The notes beneath the pieces are model-generated. The model searched no databases. It was given only the letters and a program-made list of their open reading frames with translations, and was not told the origin of the DNA. 34,181 nucleotides of DNA from Quinella sp. 2Q5 (lineage in GTDB: Bacteria > Bacillota > Negativicutes > Selenomonadales > Selenomonadaceae): positions 1-34,181 of the forward strand of contig JADEZQ010000020.1 in assembly GCA_015206785.1 (NCBI GenBank), written 5' to 3'. Made by a program: the position numbers and the translations under genes. This document shows positions 8,467-19,800 of this stretch, piece after piece. Numbering within the stretch: position 1 is the stretch's first letter; each line of letters starts with the position of its first letter.

Positions 8467-8496
8467 ATTCTAGCATGCACGCGCCGCGCCCGTCAA
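8467..8496 (-). promoter_or_regulatory. promoter of the permease-kinase operon, possibly leaderless
   Basis: On the minus strand TTGACG (8496-8491), an 18-base spacer and TAGAAT (8472-8467) are followed after 7 bases by the permease ATG (8459). There is no Shine-Dalgarno sequence, so transcription would start at or next to the start codon. Confidence 0.6.
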
Positions 8497-8528
8497 TTTG
8501 GGCGGAGAAGAGATTTGGGAGGGATTCA

Positions 8529-10130
8529 ATGATTCGCAGTTACGAAGACGATTTGCGGCGACGGCTGGCGGGCGAAAAAAATTTTGTCGTCAAGGCGGGC
8601 GGGCGATTGAGATTCGCGCTGGCGTATCCGAATTCGTACCGCGTTGGCATGTCGAACCTGGGCATTCACATCATTTACGCGTTGCTGAACGGACGCCGCG
8701 ACGTTGCCTGCGAAAGATTTTTTCTTCCCGAAGGCGAACGGCTCTTTAGCTTGGAGACGCTCACGCCGCTGAATAAATTTCAAGTCGTCGGCTTCGCGCT
8801 GAGCTTTGAGCCCGATTACTTCCACGCCGTGCGAATGTTGAGGCTGGGCAAAATCAATCCGTGCTCAAGCGAACGCACCGACTTCGACCCGCTGATCATT
8901 GCCGGCGGACCGTGCGCGACGTTCAACCCCGAACCGCTCGCTGAAATTTTTGACGCGTTTGTCATCGGCGAGGGCGAAGTCATCTTGCCGCGGCTCATCG
9001 ACGAAATTATTGCGACTGAACATCTTCCGCGCCGTCAACGGTTGGAGCGATTGGCTCAGCTCGAAGGCGTGTATGTTCCGACGTTCCCGCGCAGAGTTCG
9101 GCGGCTGTGGTTGGAGAATCTTGACGATTACCCCGCGCACACGACCATCATCACCGACGACGCCGAATTCAACATGTATCTCGTTGAGACGGCTCGCGGC
9201 TGCGGAAGACACTGTCGCTTTTGCATGGCGGGCTACTGCTTCCGAAAACCGCGCAATCGTTCGCTCGACGTGCTCAAGCGTGAAATTCTCGACGCCAAAG
9301 CTTTCGGCAAGAAGATCGGGCTGATGGGCGCGGCGATATCCGATTACCCGCAAATCGATGAGCTGTGCCGCTTCATTCTCGGCAACTGGCTTCCGATGTC
9401 GGTGGCGTCGTTTCGTGCGGATTCGGTGACCGAAACGCTGGTGAGGTCGTTGGCGGCGGGCGGGCTGAAAACTTTGACCGTTGCGCCGGAAGTCGGCTCG
9501 GACAAGATGCGCGCCGTCGTCAACAAGGGCATAACCGAAGAGCACGTCTTCAACGCGGTGGAGCTTGGTCTCAAGGCGGGCATAAAAAATTTTCGGCTGT
9601 ACTTCATGGTCGGCTTGCCGTTCGAAGAGCTCGACGACGTGGAGGCGATTGGCGAACTTACTGCGCGGGTGAAAAAATTTTGCGGTGGGCGGCTCACGTT
9701 GAGCGTCAATCCGTTCGTGCCCAAGCCATCGACGCCGTTCCAATGGTCGCCGTTCGCCGGGAAAAAATATTTGGAGGCGGCGTTCAAAATTCTGCGCTCG
9801 TCCGTAAAAATTTTGCGGGGCGTGGAAATGATTTCGGAGTCGATTCGCGGCTCGCAGGTGCAGGCGATTCTTTCGCGCGGCGACAGAAAAATTTCCCGCG
9901 CGGTGATGTTGTCGGAGTCCGTGCAAGATTTTCGACGCAACTTCAACGACGCGGGCTTGGACGAAAATTTTTATCTGCGGGCGATTCCGTTCGATGAGCC
10001 GTTGGTGTGGGGCTTCCTCGACCAGGGCTTCACGACGGATTATCTGTTGGACGAATTCAAGCGTGCCGCCGCGCTCAAGCCAACCGCCAAGTGCTTTGAG
10101 GGCTGTCGGCGTTGCGGCGTGTGTCGGTGA
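8529..10130 (+). CDS. B12-binding-type radical SAM protein (TIGR03960-like)
   Basis: Product is 533 aa from ATG 8529, preceded by GGGAGGG (8517-8523). The N-terminal part (about 20-200) resembles a cobalamin-binding-like Rossmann domain: NSYRVGMSNLGIHIIY, then AGGPCATFNPEPLAEIFDAFVIGEGE. The radical SAM core follows, with the [4Fe-4S] cysteines C225, C229 and C232 in CGRHCRFC, and a later Gly-rich TVAPEVGSDKMRAVVNKG segment. A C-terminal cysteine cluster CFEGCRRCGVC could hold another metal. These features fit the TIGR03960 family, often found next to or fused with a DUF2344 (TIGR03936) protein in Firmicutes; no such partner is adjacent here. The reaction is not known. The divergent permease gene starts 69 bases away. 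Confidence 0.88.
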   Translation: MIRSYEDDLRRRLAGEKNFVVKAGGRLRFALAYPNSYRVGMSNLGIHIIYALLNGRRDVACERFFLPEGERLFSLETLTPLNKFQVVGFALSFEPDYFHAVRMLRLGKINPCSSERTDFDPLIIAGGPCATFNPEPLAEIFDAFVIGEGEVILPRLIDEIIATEHLPRRQRLERLAQLEGVYVPTFPRRVRRLWLENLDDYPAHTTIITDDAEFNMYLVETARGCGRHCRFCMAGYCFRKPRNRSLDVLKREILDAKAFGKKIGLMGAAISDYPQIDELCRFILGNWLPMSVASFRADSVTETLVRSLAAGGLKTLTVAPEVGSDKMRAVVNKGITEEHVFNAVELGLKAGIKNFRLYFMVGLPFEELDDVEAIGELTARVKKFCGGRLTLSVNPFVPKPSTPFQWSPFAGKKYLEAAFKILRSSVKILRGVEMISESIRGSQVQAILSRGDRKISRAVMLSESVQDFRRNFNDAGLDENFYLRAIPFDEPLVWGFLDQGFTTDYLLDEFKRAAALKPTAKCFEGCRRCGVCR

Positions 10131-10147
10131 AAAATTTTGCGGAACTA

Positions 10148-10176
10148 TTGCGGTACCCCCCCTATTATCGTATAAT
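10148..10176 (+). promoter_or_regulatory. promoter of the transglutaminase-like gene
   Basis: TTGCGG (10148-10153), a 17-base spacer containing seven consecutive C, and TATAAT (10171-10176) lie between the radical SAM stop and the next RBS. The -10 is consensus and the -35 weak. Confidence 0.7.
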
Positions 10177-10218
10177 CAAAAAAATTTTTTCATCGATTGA
10201 ACGAAGGGAGTGTTTGCC

Positions 10219-11295
10219 ATGCTCAGGAAAATTTTCGCCGCTACAGTTCTCGCGCTGTTCATGTTGACAGCGCAAATCGTTTTCGCCGAAATCCCAATCG
10301 ATTGGAGCAAAGTTCAGCGCGTTGGTAATAAGCAGGATCTGGCGCGTTACATCGAAAGCGAACAACGCAAGGGCAACACCGAAGTCGCCGTGGTTCTCAC
10401 CAACGGTTTGACTCTCAATGCCAAAGATTTTCTCATACTCTGCCCGAATTTCGGTGTCAGTCAAGAAACCCATGGCGGCGACGGACAGAACACGTTCATG
10501 CTTTATAAGTTGCAAGAATACCCCGGCACAAAAGTTGCCAACGCTTACCTCAGCGGCAGCACGTTTTGGCTCAACGCCGAAGAGAAAAAACTTTACGACG
10601 TGGCGGTCGGTATCGTCAACAAAGCTAAAAAAGAAAAAAACTTTTTCGCTCAGGAAATGACAATCTACGGTCATATAATGAATCGCGCAACTTACCTTAC
10701 CGGCGACATGAGCCATCAGCCGCGGTTTGTCTCGGCGATTGGTGCGCTCGTCGACGGCAAGGCGAACTGCCAGGGCTACGCTGACGCCTTCTACATGCTC
10801 GGACGCATGATGGGTTGGAATGTCGGCAGAATAAGCGGCACGTTTAACGGCGGCGGTCACTCGTGGAACTGGATTGAAATCAACGGCAAAACCTATTTCG
10901 TCGACGCTACAGGAGACGATGAAACTTTTGACGGAAAGCATAACGCTTACATCTACTTTAACGCGCCCGCAGAGATCATGCAAGTGACGCATTCTTGGGA
11001 TTGGTCGTTGGCACCGCCGAATCTTCAGCCGAGCGTTGACGGTTGCTATTCCTACAGATATTTTAGAGGTAACCTCGATTGTGCAAACAGTGCCGAGGCG
11101 GGCGTCAATCTCATCAGTCAAAAACTCAGCGACGGTAAACACACTTGGTTTTCCGTGATGACGCCGCTCAACGAAAGCTATTTTACGAACTCACAACAAG
11201 TTACCAACGACATCGCCAACAAGTCCGGCAAGAATATTACTTTGTTCACCCGAAAATACGGAAAGTACATGTTCTTTTCGGCGTGGCTTCGTTGA
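10219..11295 (+). CDS. secreted transglutaminase-like domain protein
   Basis: Product is 358 aa from ATG 10219, with GAAGGGAG (10203-10210) upstream; a GTG at 10210 overlaps that RBS and was not chosen. The signal peptide runs to about residue 23 (LFMLTAQIVFA before EIP). The mature protein has a transglutaminase-like (papain-fold) core with the expected catalytic Cys184 in ANCQGYADAFYML, His214 in GGHSWNWIEI and Asp229 in YFVDATGDD. Such bacterial proteins act outside the cytoplasm as cysteine proteases, peptide cross-linkers or wall-modifying enzymes. The 30-170 region is not recognised. It has its own promoter and terminator, so it is monocistronic. Codon use is slightly more AT-rich than in its neighbours. 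Confidence 0.85.
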   Translation: MLRKIFAATVLALFMLTAQIVFAEIPIDWSKVQRVGNKQDLARYIESEQRKGNTEVAVVLTNGLTLNAKDFLILCPNFGVSQETHGGDGQNTFMLYKLQEYPGTKVANAYLSGSTFWLNAEEKKLYDVAVGIVNKAKKEKNFFAQEMTIYGHIMNRATYLTGDMSHQPRFVSAIGALVDGKANCQGYADAFYMLGRMMGWNVGRISGTFNGGGHSWNWIEINGKTYFVDATGDDETFDGKHNAYIYFNAPAEIMQVTHSWDWSLAPPNLQPSVDGCYSYRYFRGNLDCANSAEAGVNLISQKLSDGKHTWFSVMTPLNESYFTNSQQVTNDIANKSGKNITLFTRKYGKYMFFSAWLR

Positions 11296-11311
11296 AACGT
11301 TAAAAATTTTT

Positions 11312-11337
11312 CCCCGTCGACGCGGGGATTTTTTTTT
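11312..11337 (+). terminator. rho-independent terminator after the transglutaminase-like gene
   Basis: The stem CCCCG/CGGGG (11312-11316 and 11323-11327) with a 6-base loop is followed by A and nine T. It lies 16 bases after the stop codon. Confidence 0.9.
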
Positions 11338-11345
11338 GTGCGGCG

Positions 11346-11354
11346 TGTTATAAT
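11346..11354 (+). promoter_or_regulatory. extended -10 promoter of mutS2
   Basis: TGTTATAAT provides a TGn extension next to a consensus -10 (TATAAT at 11349-11354). No convincing -35 is seen because the upstream space is occupied by the terminator T run. It lies about 18 bases before the mutS2 RBS. Confidence 0.65.
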
Positions 11355-11383
11355 GACGACGAAAAATTTTCGGGAGTGATTCA

Positions 11384-13762
11384 ATGATTAAAGACGCTTT
11401 CAAGACTTTGGAGTTCGATAAAATTTTGGCGCGGCTTCGTGACTGCGCGACGAGCAATTTCGGCAAGGAACTGGCAATGCGCCTTCAGCCCGACGACGAC
11501 TTCGAGACGGTGCGCGGCAACCTGTCGCTGACGACGGAGGCGGTGAAAATTTTTTCAGTGAGCTCGCCGCCACTCGGAGGCTTTCGCGACGTGCGCGAGA
11601 CGTTCAAGAAGATTCGGCTCGGATCGGTTGCCGACGCGGAGGAACTGCGCGACGTGCTCTCGACGATGTACGCCATGCGCGAAGTCAAAAAATTTTTCAA
11701 GGAGACCGAAGCCGACGCCCCGCAGTTGAAATTCCGCGCCGCGCAGATTGAAATCCTCGGCAACCTGGAGCGTATGCTCGACAACGCCATAGACGAACAC
11801 GGAGCCGTTCGCGACACGGCAAGCGTCGAACTGCAAAAGATTCGTCGTGAGCTGCGCACGGCTCAATCGCGCATCAAGAACGAGATCTTCAACATTCTGC
11901 ACGACGCGGGCAAGCAAAAATTTTTTCAGGACGCCATCGTCACCATGCGCGGCGACCGCTACGTTCTGCCCGTCAAGCTCGAATACAAATCGCAGTTCGC
12001 CGGCATCGTCCACGACCAATCAGCGACGGGCGCGACGGTTTTCATTGAGCCGATGAGCGTCGTCAACCTCAACAACACCGTCAAGCAACTCGAAGCCGAA
12101 GAGCGTCACGAAGTCTCGCGAATCCTGCGCAATCTCAGCGACGCCGTCAGAAAAAATCTCGACGACCTCACCGCCAACGTCGACGTCCTCGCCGCCATCG
12201 ATTTGGTCTTCGCCAAGGCAAAGCTCGCCCGCGACATGAACGCCACCGAACCTGTGCTAAGCTCGTTCACTGACCTGCAAGCCGCGCGTCACCCGCTGAT
12301 TGACCCGAAAGCCGTCGTGCCCGTGGACATTCGGCTCGGCGAAAATTTTTCCATGCTGCTCGTCACCGGTCCGAACACCGGCGGCAAAACCGTCTGCATG
12401 AAGACGCTGGGGCTGCTCGCGCTGATGACGCAGTGCGGGCTGTATATTCCCGCCGCGAACGGCTCACGCATCGCCGTCTTCACGAACATCTTCGCGGACA
12501 TCGGCGACGAACAATCCATCGAACAGAGCCTGTCGACTTTCTCGGCGCACATGAAAAAAATCGTGAGCATTCTCGACGACGTGACCGCAACTGATTTGGT
12601 TTTGCTCGACGAGATTGGTGCGGGCACCGACCCCGACGAAGGCGCGGCGTTGGCAATGTCGATATTGGAACGGCTGTTGGAAATCGGCTCGGCAACCATC
12701 GCCACCACGCACTACTCGGAGCTAAAGACGTTTGCCTACTCAACCGACGGCATCGAGAACGCTTGCGTGGAATTCAACGCCGACACCCTGCGCCCGACCT
12801 ATCGACTGCTCATCGGCATTCCCGGCGCGAGCAACGCCTTCGCCATCAGCCGCCGATTGGGTCTGCCGCAAAGTCTGATCCTTCGCGCCAAACAACTCAT
12901 CACCGCCGACCACGCCACCTTCGAGAACGTTCTTTCCGCGCTGGAGACTGAACGGCTGATGTATGAGCAACGCAACGCAGAAATTTTTGAGCGGCAACAG
13001 CAAATCGTTCGCCACGAGAAAAAAATTTCCGACATGCGCGACGAGATTGCCAAGACCAAGGGCGACATCATCCGCAAGGCAAAGGAGAAGTCCGCGGCTA
13101 TGGTGCGCGAGACCAAACGTGAGGCGGAAGAGATCATCGCCGCGCTCAAGGAGCAGTTCGACGACGCGGGCGTCAAGCGTCGACAGCAAGTCATTCAGCA
13201 GGCACGCGATAAACTTCGCGAAGCTGAAAGCGATTCGGCAACGGGAATCATCGCCGACAAGTTCATCGGCACCCGCATCAACCGCAAGACCCTTTCCGTC
13301 GGCGACACCGTCTACATCAAGCCGCTAGACCAGAAGGGCACCGTCCTCGCCATCGAAAAGAGCGGCGACGAACTCAGCGTGCAAATCGGCGCAATGCGTA
13401 CCACCGTCAAAACTTCCGCCTGCAGATTCGTCAGCCACAATCAGCCGACCGTTCAGCAACCGACAATCTCGATCAATCCCAACCGCGGCTCGCTCGGGCT
13501 CATGCAAAAGGCGTCCACCGTCACCCGCTCCATCGATATCCGCGGCATGACCGTCGACGAGGCGGAGCAGGTTTGCGGCAAGTTTATCGACGACGCACAG
13601 CTTTCCGGATTGAAGCAGGTGCTCATCATTCACGGCAAGGGCACGGGCGCGTTGCGTATCGGCGTGCACGACTTCCTGCGCAGAAGCTCTTCCGTCGTCA
13701 ACTTCCAGTTCGCCGACCAAGACGAAGGCGGAACGGGTGCCACGCTCGTCAATGTCAGGTAA
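11384..13762 (+). CDS. mutS2: endonuclease/ribosome-rescue ATPase MutS2
   Basis: Product is 792 aa, the normal length. MutS2 is a MutS-like ATPase with a C-terminal Smr domain; it is implicated in suppression of recombination and, in Bacillus, in splitting collided ribosomes (RqcU). The core and clamp helices run to about 310. Walker A GPNTGGKT is at 329-336, Walker B LVLLDE at 405-410 with the following GAGTDPDEG, and the THYSELK switch comes after. A long coiled coil spans about 515-625, then a KOW-like segment (LSVGDTVYIKPLDQKGTV), and the Smr domain from about 716 with DIRGMTVDEAE and the IHGKGTGALR motif. ATG 11384 has GGGAGTG 5 bases upstream. It has its own promoter. No terminator is obvious before the giant gene. 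Confidence 0.96.
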   Translation: MIKDAFKTLEFDKILARLRDCATSNFGKELAMRLQPDDDFETVRGNLSLTTEAVKIFSVSSPPLGGFRDVRETFKKIRLGSVADAEELRDVLSTMYAMREVKKFFKETEADAPQLKFRAAQIEILGNLERMLDNAIDEHGAVRDTASVELQKIRRELRTAQSRIKNEIFNILHDAGKQKFFQDAIVTMRGDRYVLPVKLEYKSQFAGIVHDQSATGATVFIEPMSVVNLNNTVKQLEAEERHEVSRILRNLSDAVRKNLDDLTANVDVLAAIDLVFAKAKLARDMNATEPVLSSFTDLQAARHPLIDPKAVVPVDIRLGENFSMLLVTGPNTGGKTVCMKTLGLLALMTQCGLYIPAANGSRIAVFTNIFADIGDEQSIEQSLSTFSAHMKKIVSILDDVTATDLVLLDEIGAGTDPDEGAALAMSILERLLEIGSATIATTHYSELKTFAYSTDGIENACVEFNADTLRPTYRLLIGIPGASNAFAISRRLGLPQSLILRAKQLITADHATFENVLSALETERLMYEQRNAEIFERQQQIVRHEKKISDMRDEIAKTKGDIIRKAKEKSAAMVRETKREAEEIIAALKEQFDDAGVKRRQQVIQQARDKLREAESDSATGIIADKFIGTRINRKTLSVGDTVYIKPLDQKGTVLAIEKSGDELSVQIGAMRTTVKTSACRFVSHNQPTVQQPTISINPNRGSLGLMQKASTVTRSIDIRGMTVDEAEQVCGKFIDDAQLSGLKQVLIIHGKGTGALRIGVHDFLRRSSSVVNFQFADQDEGGTGATLVNVR

Positions 13763-13795
13763 CGCCCAACGTTCGCAAAAATTTTTCCCGTCGGC

Positions 13796-13824
13796 TTTAG
13801 GAAACGCGCCGTTATTTCGATTAG
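13796..13824 (+). promoter_or_regulatory. conserved upstream element of giant gene 1 (candidate promoter)
   Basis: TTTAGG (13796-13801), 17 bases, then GATTAG (13819-13824). The same arrangement with identical spacing (GCTTTAG to CGATTA) lies upstream of giant gene 2. It is a poor sigma70 match. Read as TAGG-N15-TCGATTAG it weakly resembles a sigma28/sigmaD promoter (TAAA-N15-CCGATAT). The assignment is inference from the conservation between the two paralogues. Confidence 0.45.
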
Positions 13825-13825
13825 C

Positions 13826-13843
13826 TTAGAAGAAGGACTTTTA
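13826..13843 (+). repeat. left inverted repeat of giant gene 1
   Basis: TTAGAAGAAGGACTTTTA lies between the putative promoter and the RBS. Its reverse complement, lacking three bases in the middle (TTAGAAGAA then CTTTTA), is found directly after the gene at 21131-21145. The pair therefore brackets the whole coding sequence. Confidence 0.65.
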
Positions 13844-13873
13844 AACGGAACTATAAGGAAGGAGAGATTCACC

Positions 13874-16800
13874 ATGACGATAACATGGGAACCAACAGAA
13901 AACGGCAGTTATGTCGGTATCAGTGAAGACCAACTCACGAAGATCGTGATAACCGGCGTAACTTCGAAGGAAGGTCTCACTTATGAGGGGACTACGATTA
14001 CGGTTTCGGCGGAGTCGCTCGGCACGGAAAGCGTTTCAATCGCGACCTACACCAAAGCCAGCGTAGATGATGAGGATTATCAAGTCACTGCCGACGCAAC
14101 CCAAACTTACACGTTGGCATTGGGTAGCGTTGTCACGACGCCGACTTATGCTTGGACAGTAAGCGGCACAACCGCGACCTGCACAAAGACAATCCCGACG
14201 ACTTATGAGTTGAGCGACGACTACAACATCATCGCTACGGAAGGCTCAACCGACGACGGTTTCCTCACTCTCAGCGGCATTAAGGAAGGCACGGCAGCAA
14301 GTGTTTTCACCGCACCCACAGCCGACAGCGGAACGATCGCAGTTCCTGCGGCGGCATTGGACAAAGCAGATGTTTCCCTCGCGGGCACGGGCGCAGACGA
14401 CTTCACCCTCGCGCTCGGCACAGGCGTTACCGCTTCCGAATTGGGCGACCAGAAGAAATTCTTCGGCACTGGTGAGGGCGTTGTTGAACTCCGTCAGCTG
14501 TACACCGAAGGCTACGTCGTCGACAGCGAAAACGCTAAGGTAATTTACCGCGACGGCGCGACCGTAGGTAAAGTTTTGGCGGAAATCAGCGGCATCAAGG
14601 CGGGGCTCTCGGAGGAACAACTCAACGAATACGTCAAAGCCAAAGACATCACTGATCAAGACAAAGACGCCATCGTCGTGGGCTTGAGTGCTCTCGACGG
14701 CAAGAACGTCACCTTCACCAAGGGCGGCAGCGATTACAACTTCTCCATCGCCGGCGTCAGCACGACCGATACGGAATGGGTCGTCAGAAAAGGCAAGAAT
14801 ACAGAAGATCCCTACAAGGCACAATATCGCGAAGTCACCAAGTCCAACTACTACCTCACGGACAGCGACACGATCACCTATTCCGCAAGCGCAGTCTACG
14901 TCAACAGCTTTTACAGCCAACTCAATCCTGACGACGACAGCTTCTACAACCAGACCGGCGTTAGCATATTGGCGCAGATTGACGGCGTCAGCTCCGGCGC
15001 ATCCGTCGCGGACTTCAAAATCACCGACAAAGTCATCACCGTCAGCGACAACGCTCTCGTCAAAAAAGAAACCACCGTTGCCACGCTCACGGCGGGCGGC
15101 GGCTCCACGGGCTACAAACTTGCTCTCGATTCGGGCGTCACTCAAACCACCGTCGGCGAAAAAGTTTTCGTCTACGATAGCGGCAAAGTCGAATATCGTC
15201 TCCTCGACAAACAAGGCTACAGCCTCAGCGGCACCGACAGAATCGTCTATCACGACGGCACGACGGGCAAGGAGCTCGCGCAAATCAGCGGCCTCAAAGT
15301 CTTTAGCGACCTCGAAGGAGGTGCGTCCGCACTCAACGAAGCTCTCAGCGAAAGCGCGGGCGTCATCACCGTCAAGTTCGGTGCTCTCACTGTAAACAAA
15401 GTCGAATTCACCGCGGGCGGCGAAAGCTACAGCCTCGCCCTCGACAGATACGTTGACCAAGTCGGCAGCAACACAGCGTATTGGACCTTCGACAAAGACG
15501 ATAAGACGATAGCCCATTACCAGATAAACACCACGACCAACTACTCCCTCAGCGGCGAAAGCAACGGCAATTCCATCGTCCACAATGATGAAGGCGCGTC
15601 GGGCACCCCGTACGTCTACGCCACCGTCGGCGGTCTCAATGCCAAGCTCGAAGACTACATTAACGCCGCTGTTTCCGCCACCACGTACGATAGCGTCAGC
15701 GGAATGCTCGGCGATATCCTCGTCGTCGGCACCGACAGCATGGGCACCGAAAGCACAGCTGACGACCGCTTGACCATCACCGTGAACAAGGAAGCTTTCG
15801 GCGGCGTGGACGTGACTGTCGCGGGCAATGTCAAAGTCAATCCCCTGCCCGACCTCGACCCCGCTACCAAGAACACCAAGATCACCCTCACCGACGGCTC
15901 CGACGAAAACGGCGAAGTCAAGGACTACATGCTCCTCGCCGGCGAATCCGTCAATGAGCTCGTTGAGAAATGGTCACTCGACGGCACCACCGCGGTCTTC
16001 ACGCAGATTATTCCGTTCCAATTTGAACACGGCACCAAAACGGTCAACAAGGAGAAGGTCGAAGACGAAGACACGCTCGTTACAAACACGAAGAGCGTCA
16101 CGACGAAAACCCCGATAAAAATCTCCGGTCTCAACCCTGCCGTCAAGAACTACGCCGACTGGGGCTCGCAAGAACTTGCTGGCGATGACGGTTCTTTGAT
16201 CACCATCGACAGCGACTCGGGTACCATCAGTACCATCAACTTGAGTCCTTCCGCTCTCGGCACCACCAACATCGAACTCAAGCTCGAAAATGGTGCCGAC
16301 GGCAAAAAGCCCGATCTCAAGTTCGTTGATGAAGAAGGCGGCTACTCCAGCTTCATGGAAGGCAAAGACATCTGGGTTGTCAACAAGGGCACCGGCACCG
16401 CAAAATTCTACGCCGCCTCGTCCATCGAGACGTTGCCCACCTACACCGTCACCGATACGAAAATCACCTACAATGCTCCGACGATTCACAAGGAAGGCAA
16501 GGTTGAGGATCAGCCGCTCATCACGATTGCCGGTCTCAACAGCACCGTCGCACAAAACGCTTACGGCGTCGTCGAAGGCATAAACAACACCCGTTGGGAT
16601 CTTGAAGCAAAGAAATGGGTACCGACTAACATCGTCAGCGTCTCGCCCGATCTGTTCGGCACGACAAACATCACCATCGGCGGCGAGACCGTCGACTACA
16701 GGCTCGACTTCCTCTACCCCGAAGAGCCCACTGCACCCAAAGTTTCCAACCCCGAAAGTCCCACCGACGAAGAGAAAGCCGCCCTCGCGGAATATGAAGC

Positions 16801-19800
16801 CAAGCTCAAAGTCTACAATGCCGCGCTCTCAGCGTTTGAGGAGAAGTATCACAATTCTTCCGCCAGCGACGTCAAAGTCGACGCCAAAGCCGACGCCAGT
16901 GGCAACGTCACCATCAAGCAGACGATTAAGCCAGGCTTCACGCTCGGCTCCAACAGCAAGGCAATCTTCTACAACAAGAAGACCTCCGACGACACAATCA
17001 CCCTCGCCACCATCAAAGGACTTTCGGCGGGCGCGTCGAGCTCCAGCTACGAAATCGACGCCTGGGATGGCGTCCTCACTCTGCACAGCGGAGCCCTCGC
17101 GAATAAGAACGTCACCATCGACAGCAAGGTTGCAGGGTTCACGCTCGACCTGAAGATCCCCAAAGCCGAAATGGCAATCACCTCCGTCGCCACTGAAAAC
17201 AAAGGTATCTATAAAGCCGATGCGAACGAATGGTACTTCGACAGCAAGAAGAAGACTGCCACCTACAGATTGACGACCACGGCGGGCTACGCGCTCTCCG
17301 ACGACGGCAAGACCGTCACCTACGCCAAAGCCGACACCTACAAGAACTTGCTCACCATCGGCGGCATTCACGAACGCCTCGACGAAACCATTAGAGACTA
17401 TCTCGAAAGCGGCAGTTACGTCGACCCAGCGGGTATGTCGTACGCGGGACTCTCTTCCGACAGTAAATACGAAAAATTCTACACGACGGCGGAAGAGGAT
17501 AAGGAAAAAATCACTGACAACACCGACCTCACCGCCTACGAGAAATCCGTTGCCATAGCCGACGCCGAATACGGCGCCCTGCTCGCCGCCAAAGACCTCT
17601 ACAAAGCCGCGTACATGTCGGCTCTCGACAGCTATATCAGTCTCGGCACAGAATCCGGCATCACCACCGTCACCTTCAAGAGTGCCAAGGCTCTCGGCGC
17701 GGGTAACGTCACCGTCAGCGCAGGCTACTCGATTGCGCTTGACGAGAGCATTCGCACTGAAGCCGCTGAGGAAGCGGACGACATGTGGGTTGTCAGCGGC
17801 AACACCGCCACGTTGCAGAAGTTCACGCCCGCATACTACACGCCCGTCCCAGACAAGAAGACCGGTGCCGTCACCAGGCTCAACTACAAGGCGGCCGTCG
17901 CAGAGAAAGGTTCCAAGCCCGAACTCAAGATTACGGGTCTGGCGTCCAATCTGCCCCTCGACGACACCACCGGTGTTCCGAAGGGTCTTTCCATCGCGGA
18001 AGGCGTGGTCACCGTCTCCGAAGACGCGCTCGACGGTGCCACCATCAAAATTGCCGCGGTCGGCGCAAGCAGCACTTACACCCTTGCGCTTGACGACGTC
18101 GCCGAGTACGGCACGGGCAACACGCTCAAGCTTGCAGCTGAAGCTAAGAAAGCAGAATCTGAAGCCGAAGACGACGACGCCGCTAAAGCTGCGCTCGTAG
18201 CTGAAGCCACCGCATTGACCGACCAACTCAAAGGCGAATTTGCATGGGCAGCAGGCAAATCGGGTCAGTTCATGATCAACCAGACGAAGAAAGGCTACGA
18301 GCTCTCCGACGACCGCAAGACGCTCACCTACTTCAAGGAAGGCACGAAGGCGGCAACCGTCGCCACCGTCACCGGCATCAACGGCGAACTCAAGAACGGT
18401 GCCATCAGCGGCATCACCTTCAATCCCATCGATAAAGTCATCACCATCAGCGACAAGTCCATCCTCAAGAACGTTACCGGCAAGGGCACCGTCAAAGTCG
18501 CGGGCAACGGCGGCTACACCTTCGAACTCGGTGACGGCGTCGAAGACAGCGCGGAACCTTCGTGGGTTGTCGACACCAAGAAGAAGACCGTCGTCTATCG
18601 CAAGACTATGGCAGCGGACGGCTACGAACTCAGCGCGGACGGCAAGACCATCACCGCCGTCGCCAAAGGTGCCGCAGTCGACCTCATCACGCTCAGCGGT
18701 TTGAACTACGACTGGACGCAATTGGCAGCCCACGTCAAAGCAGCGGGTGCCAGCGGTACCGCCGCTTCGGTCACGGCAATCGAAACCACTCTCAACACCC
18801 CAGGAACTTCGCCCATCACCATTGAAGGCGACGTCGTTACCCTGAAGGAAGATATCCTCGGCACCTCGAAGGTCACGCTCAAAGGCAACTACAAGCTCGC
18901 CCTCGCCAAAGGTATCAGCGATAAAGCTGGCTCCGAAACCAACGCCTGGATCATCAGCGGCGCGAACGCCACCTATCAAACGGTCAACTCCCTGCCTTAC
19001 TACACCATCGACGCGAAGGGCACCACCATCACCTACAACGCTTCCAAAGCCAAAGAGAAGAACAAAGAGACCATCTCGTTGACGGGGCTCAATGCGGGGC
19101 TCGTCGTCGGCACGGACGGCAAGATTTACGACATCAGTCGGACTGAAGTCATGAAGGAAGAAAGCGGCACCATCACGTTCCATGCCGGCGCACTCGGCAC
19201 CAAGAACATCACCGTCAAGAAGGGCGACGTCACCTTTGCACTCGCCGACGACGTTGCTACCGAAGACGAAGCCAAGAAAGATCCCGTCTGGACACTCAAG
19301 GGCACCACGGCGACTTACACGCAGGCGAAGGACATCAGCTACGCTCTCGGCGAGGACGACAAGTCGGTCATCTATTCGCCCGCCGTCAAAGCTCTCACGT
19401 TGGCAACGGTCAAAGGTCTCGTAAAGGGTGTCACTCAGGCTGACCTCGACGGCGTCATCGACGAAGCCAAATCGAAAGAGAGTGGATCCACCGTCTACTC
19501 GACTGCTCCCGGCATCGTCGTCGACGGAACCGCCAAAACCATCACCATCAAAGCGGCTCTGCTCCAGAAGAAAAAGACTGCAAGCGACGGCGCGACCTCG
19601 ACCGAATACGCCAAGACCGTCTCGCTCGCCAACGGCACCCAATACGACGGCGAAAAGAACAAGACCAAGAGCGAATATCAGCTCGTGGTTGATCCCGACG
19701 ACAATGATCTCAACGGTCTCAACAGCACAACAGGCAAGGCTGATCTCAACTGGTACACCACCGTTGCCGAAGACAAGAAGACCCCCATCGCCCAATACAT

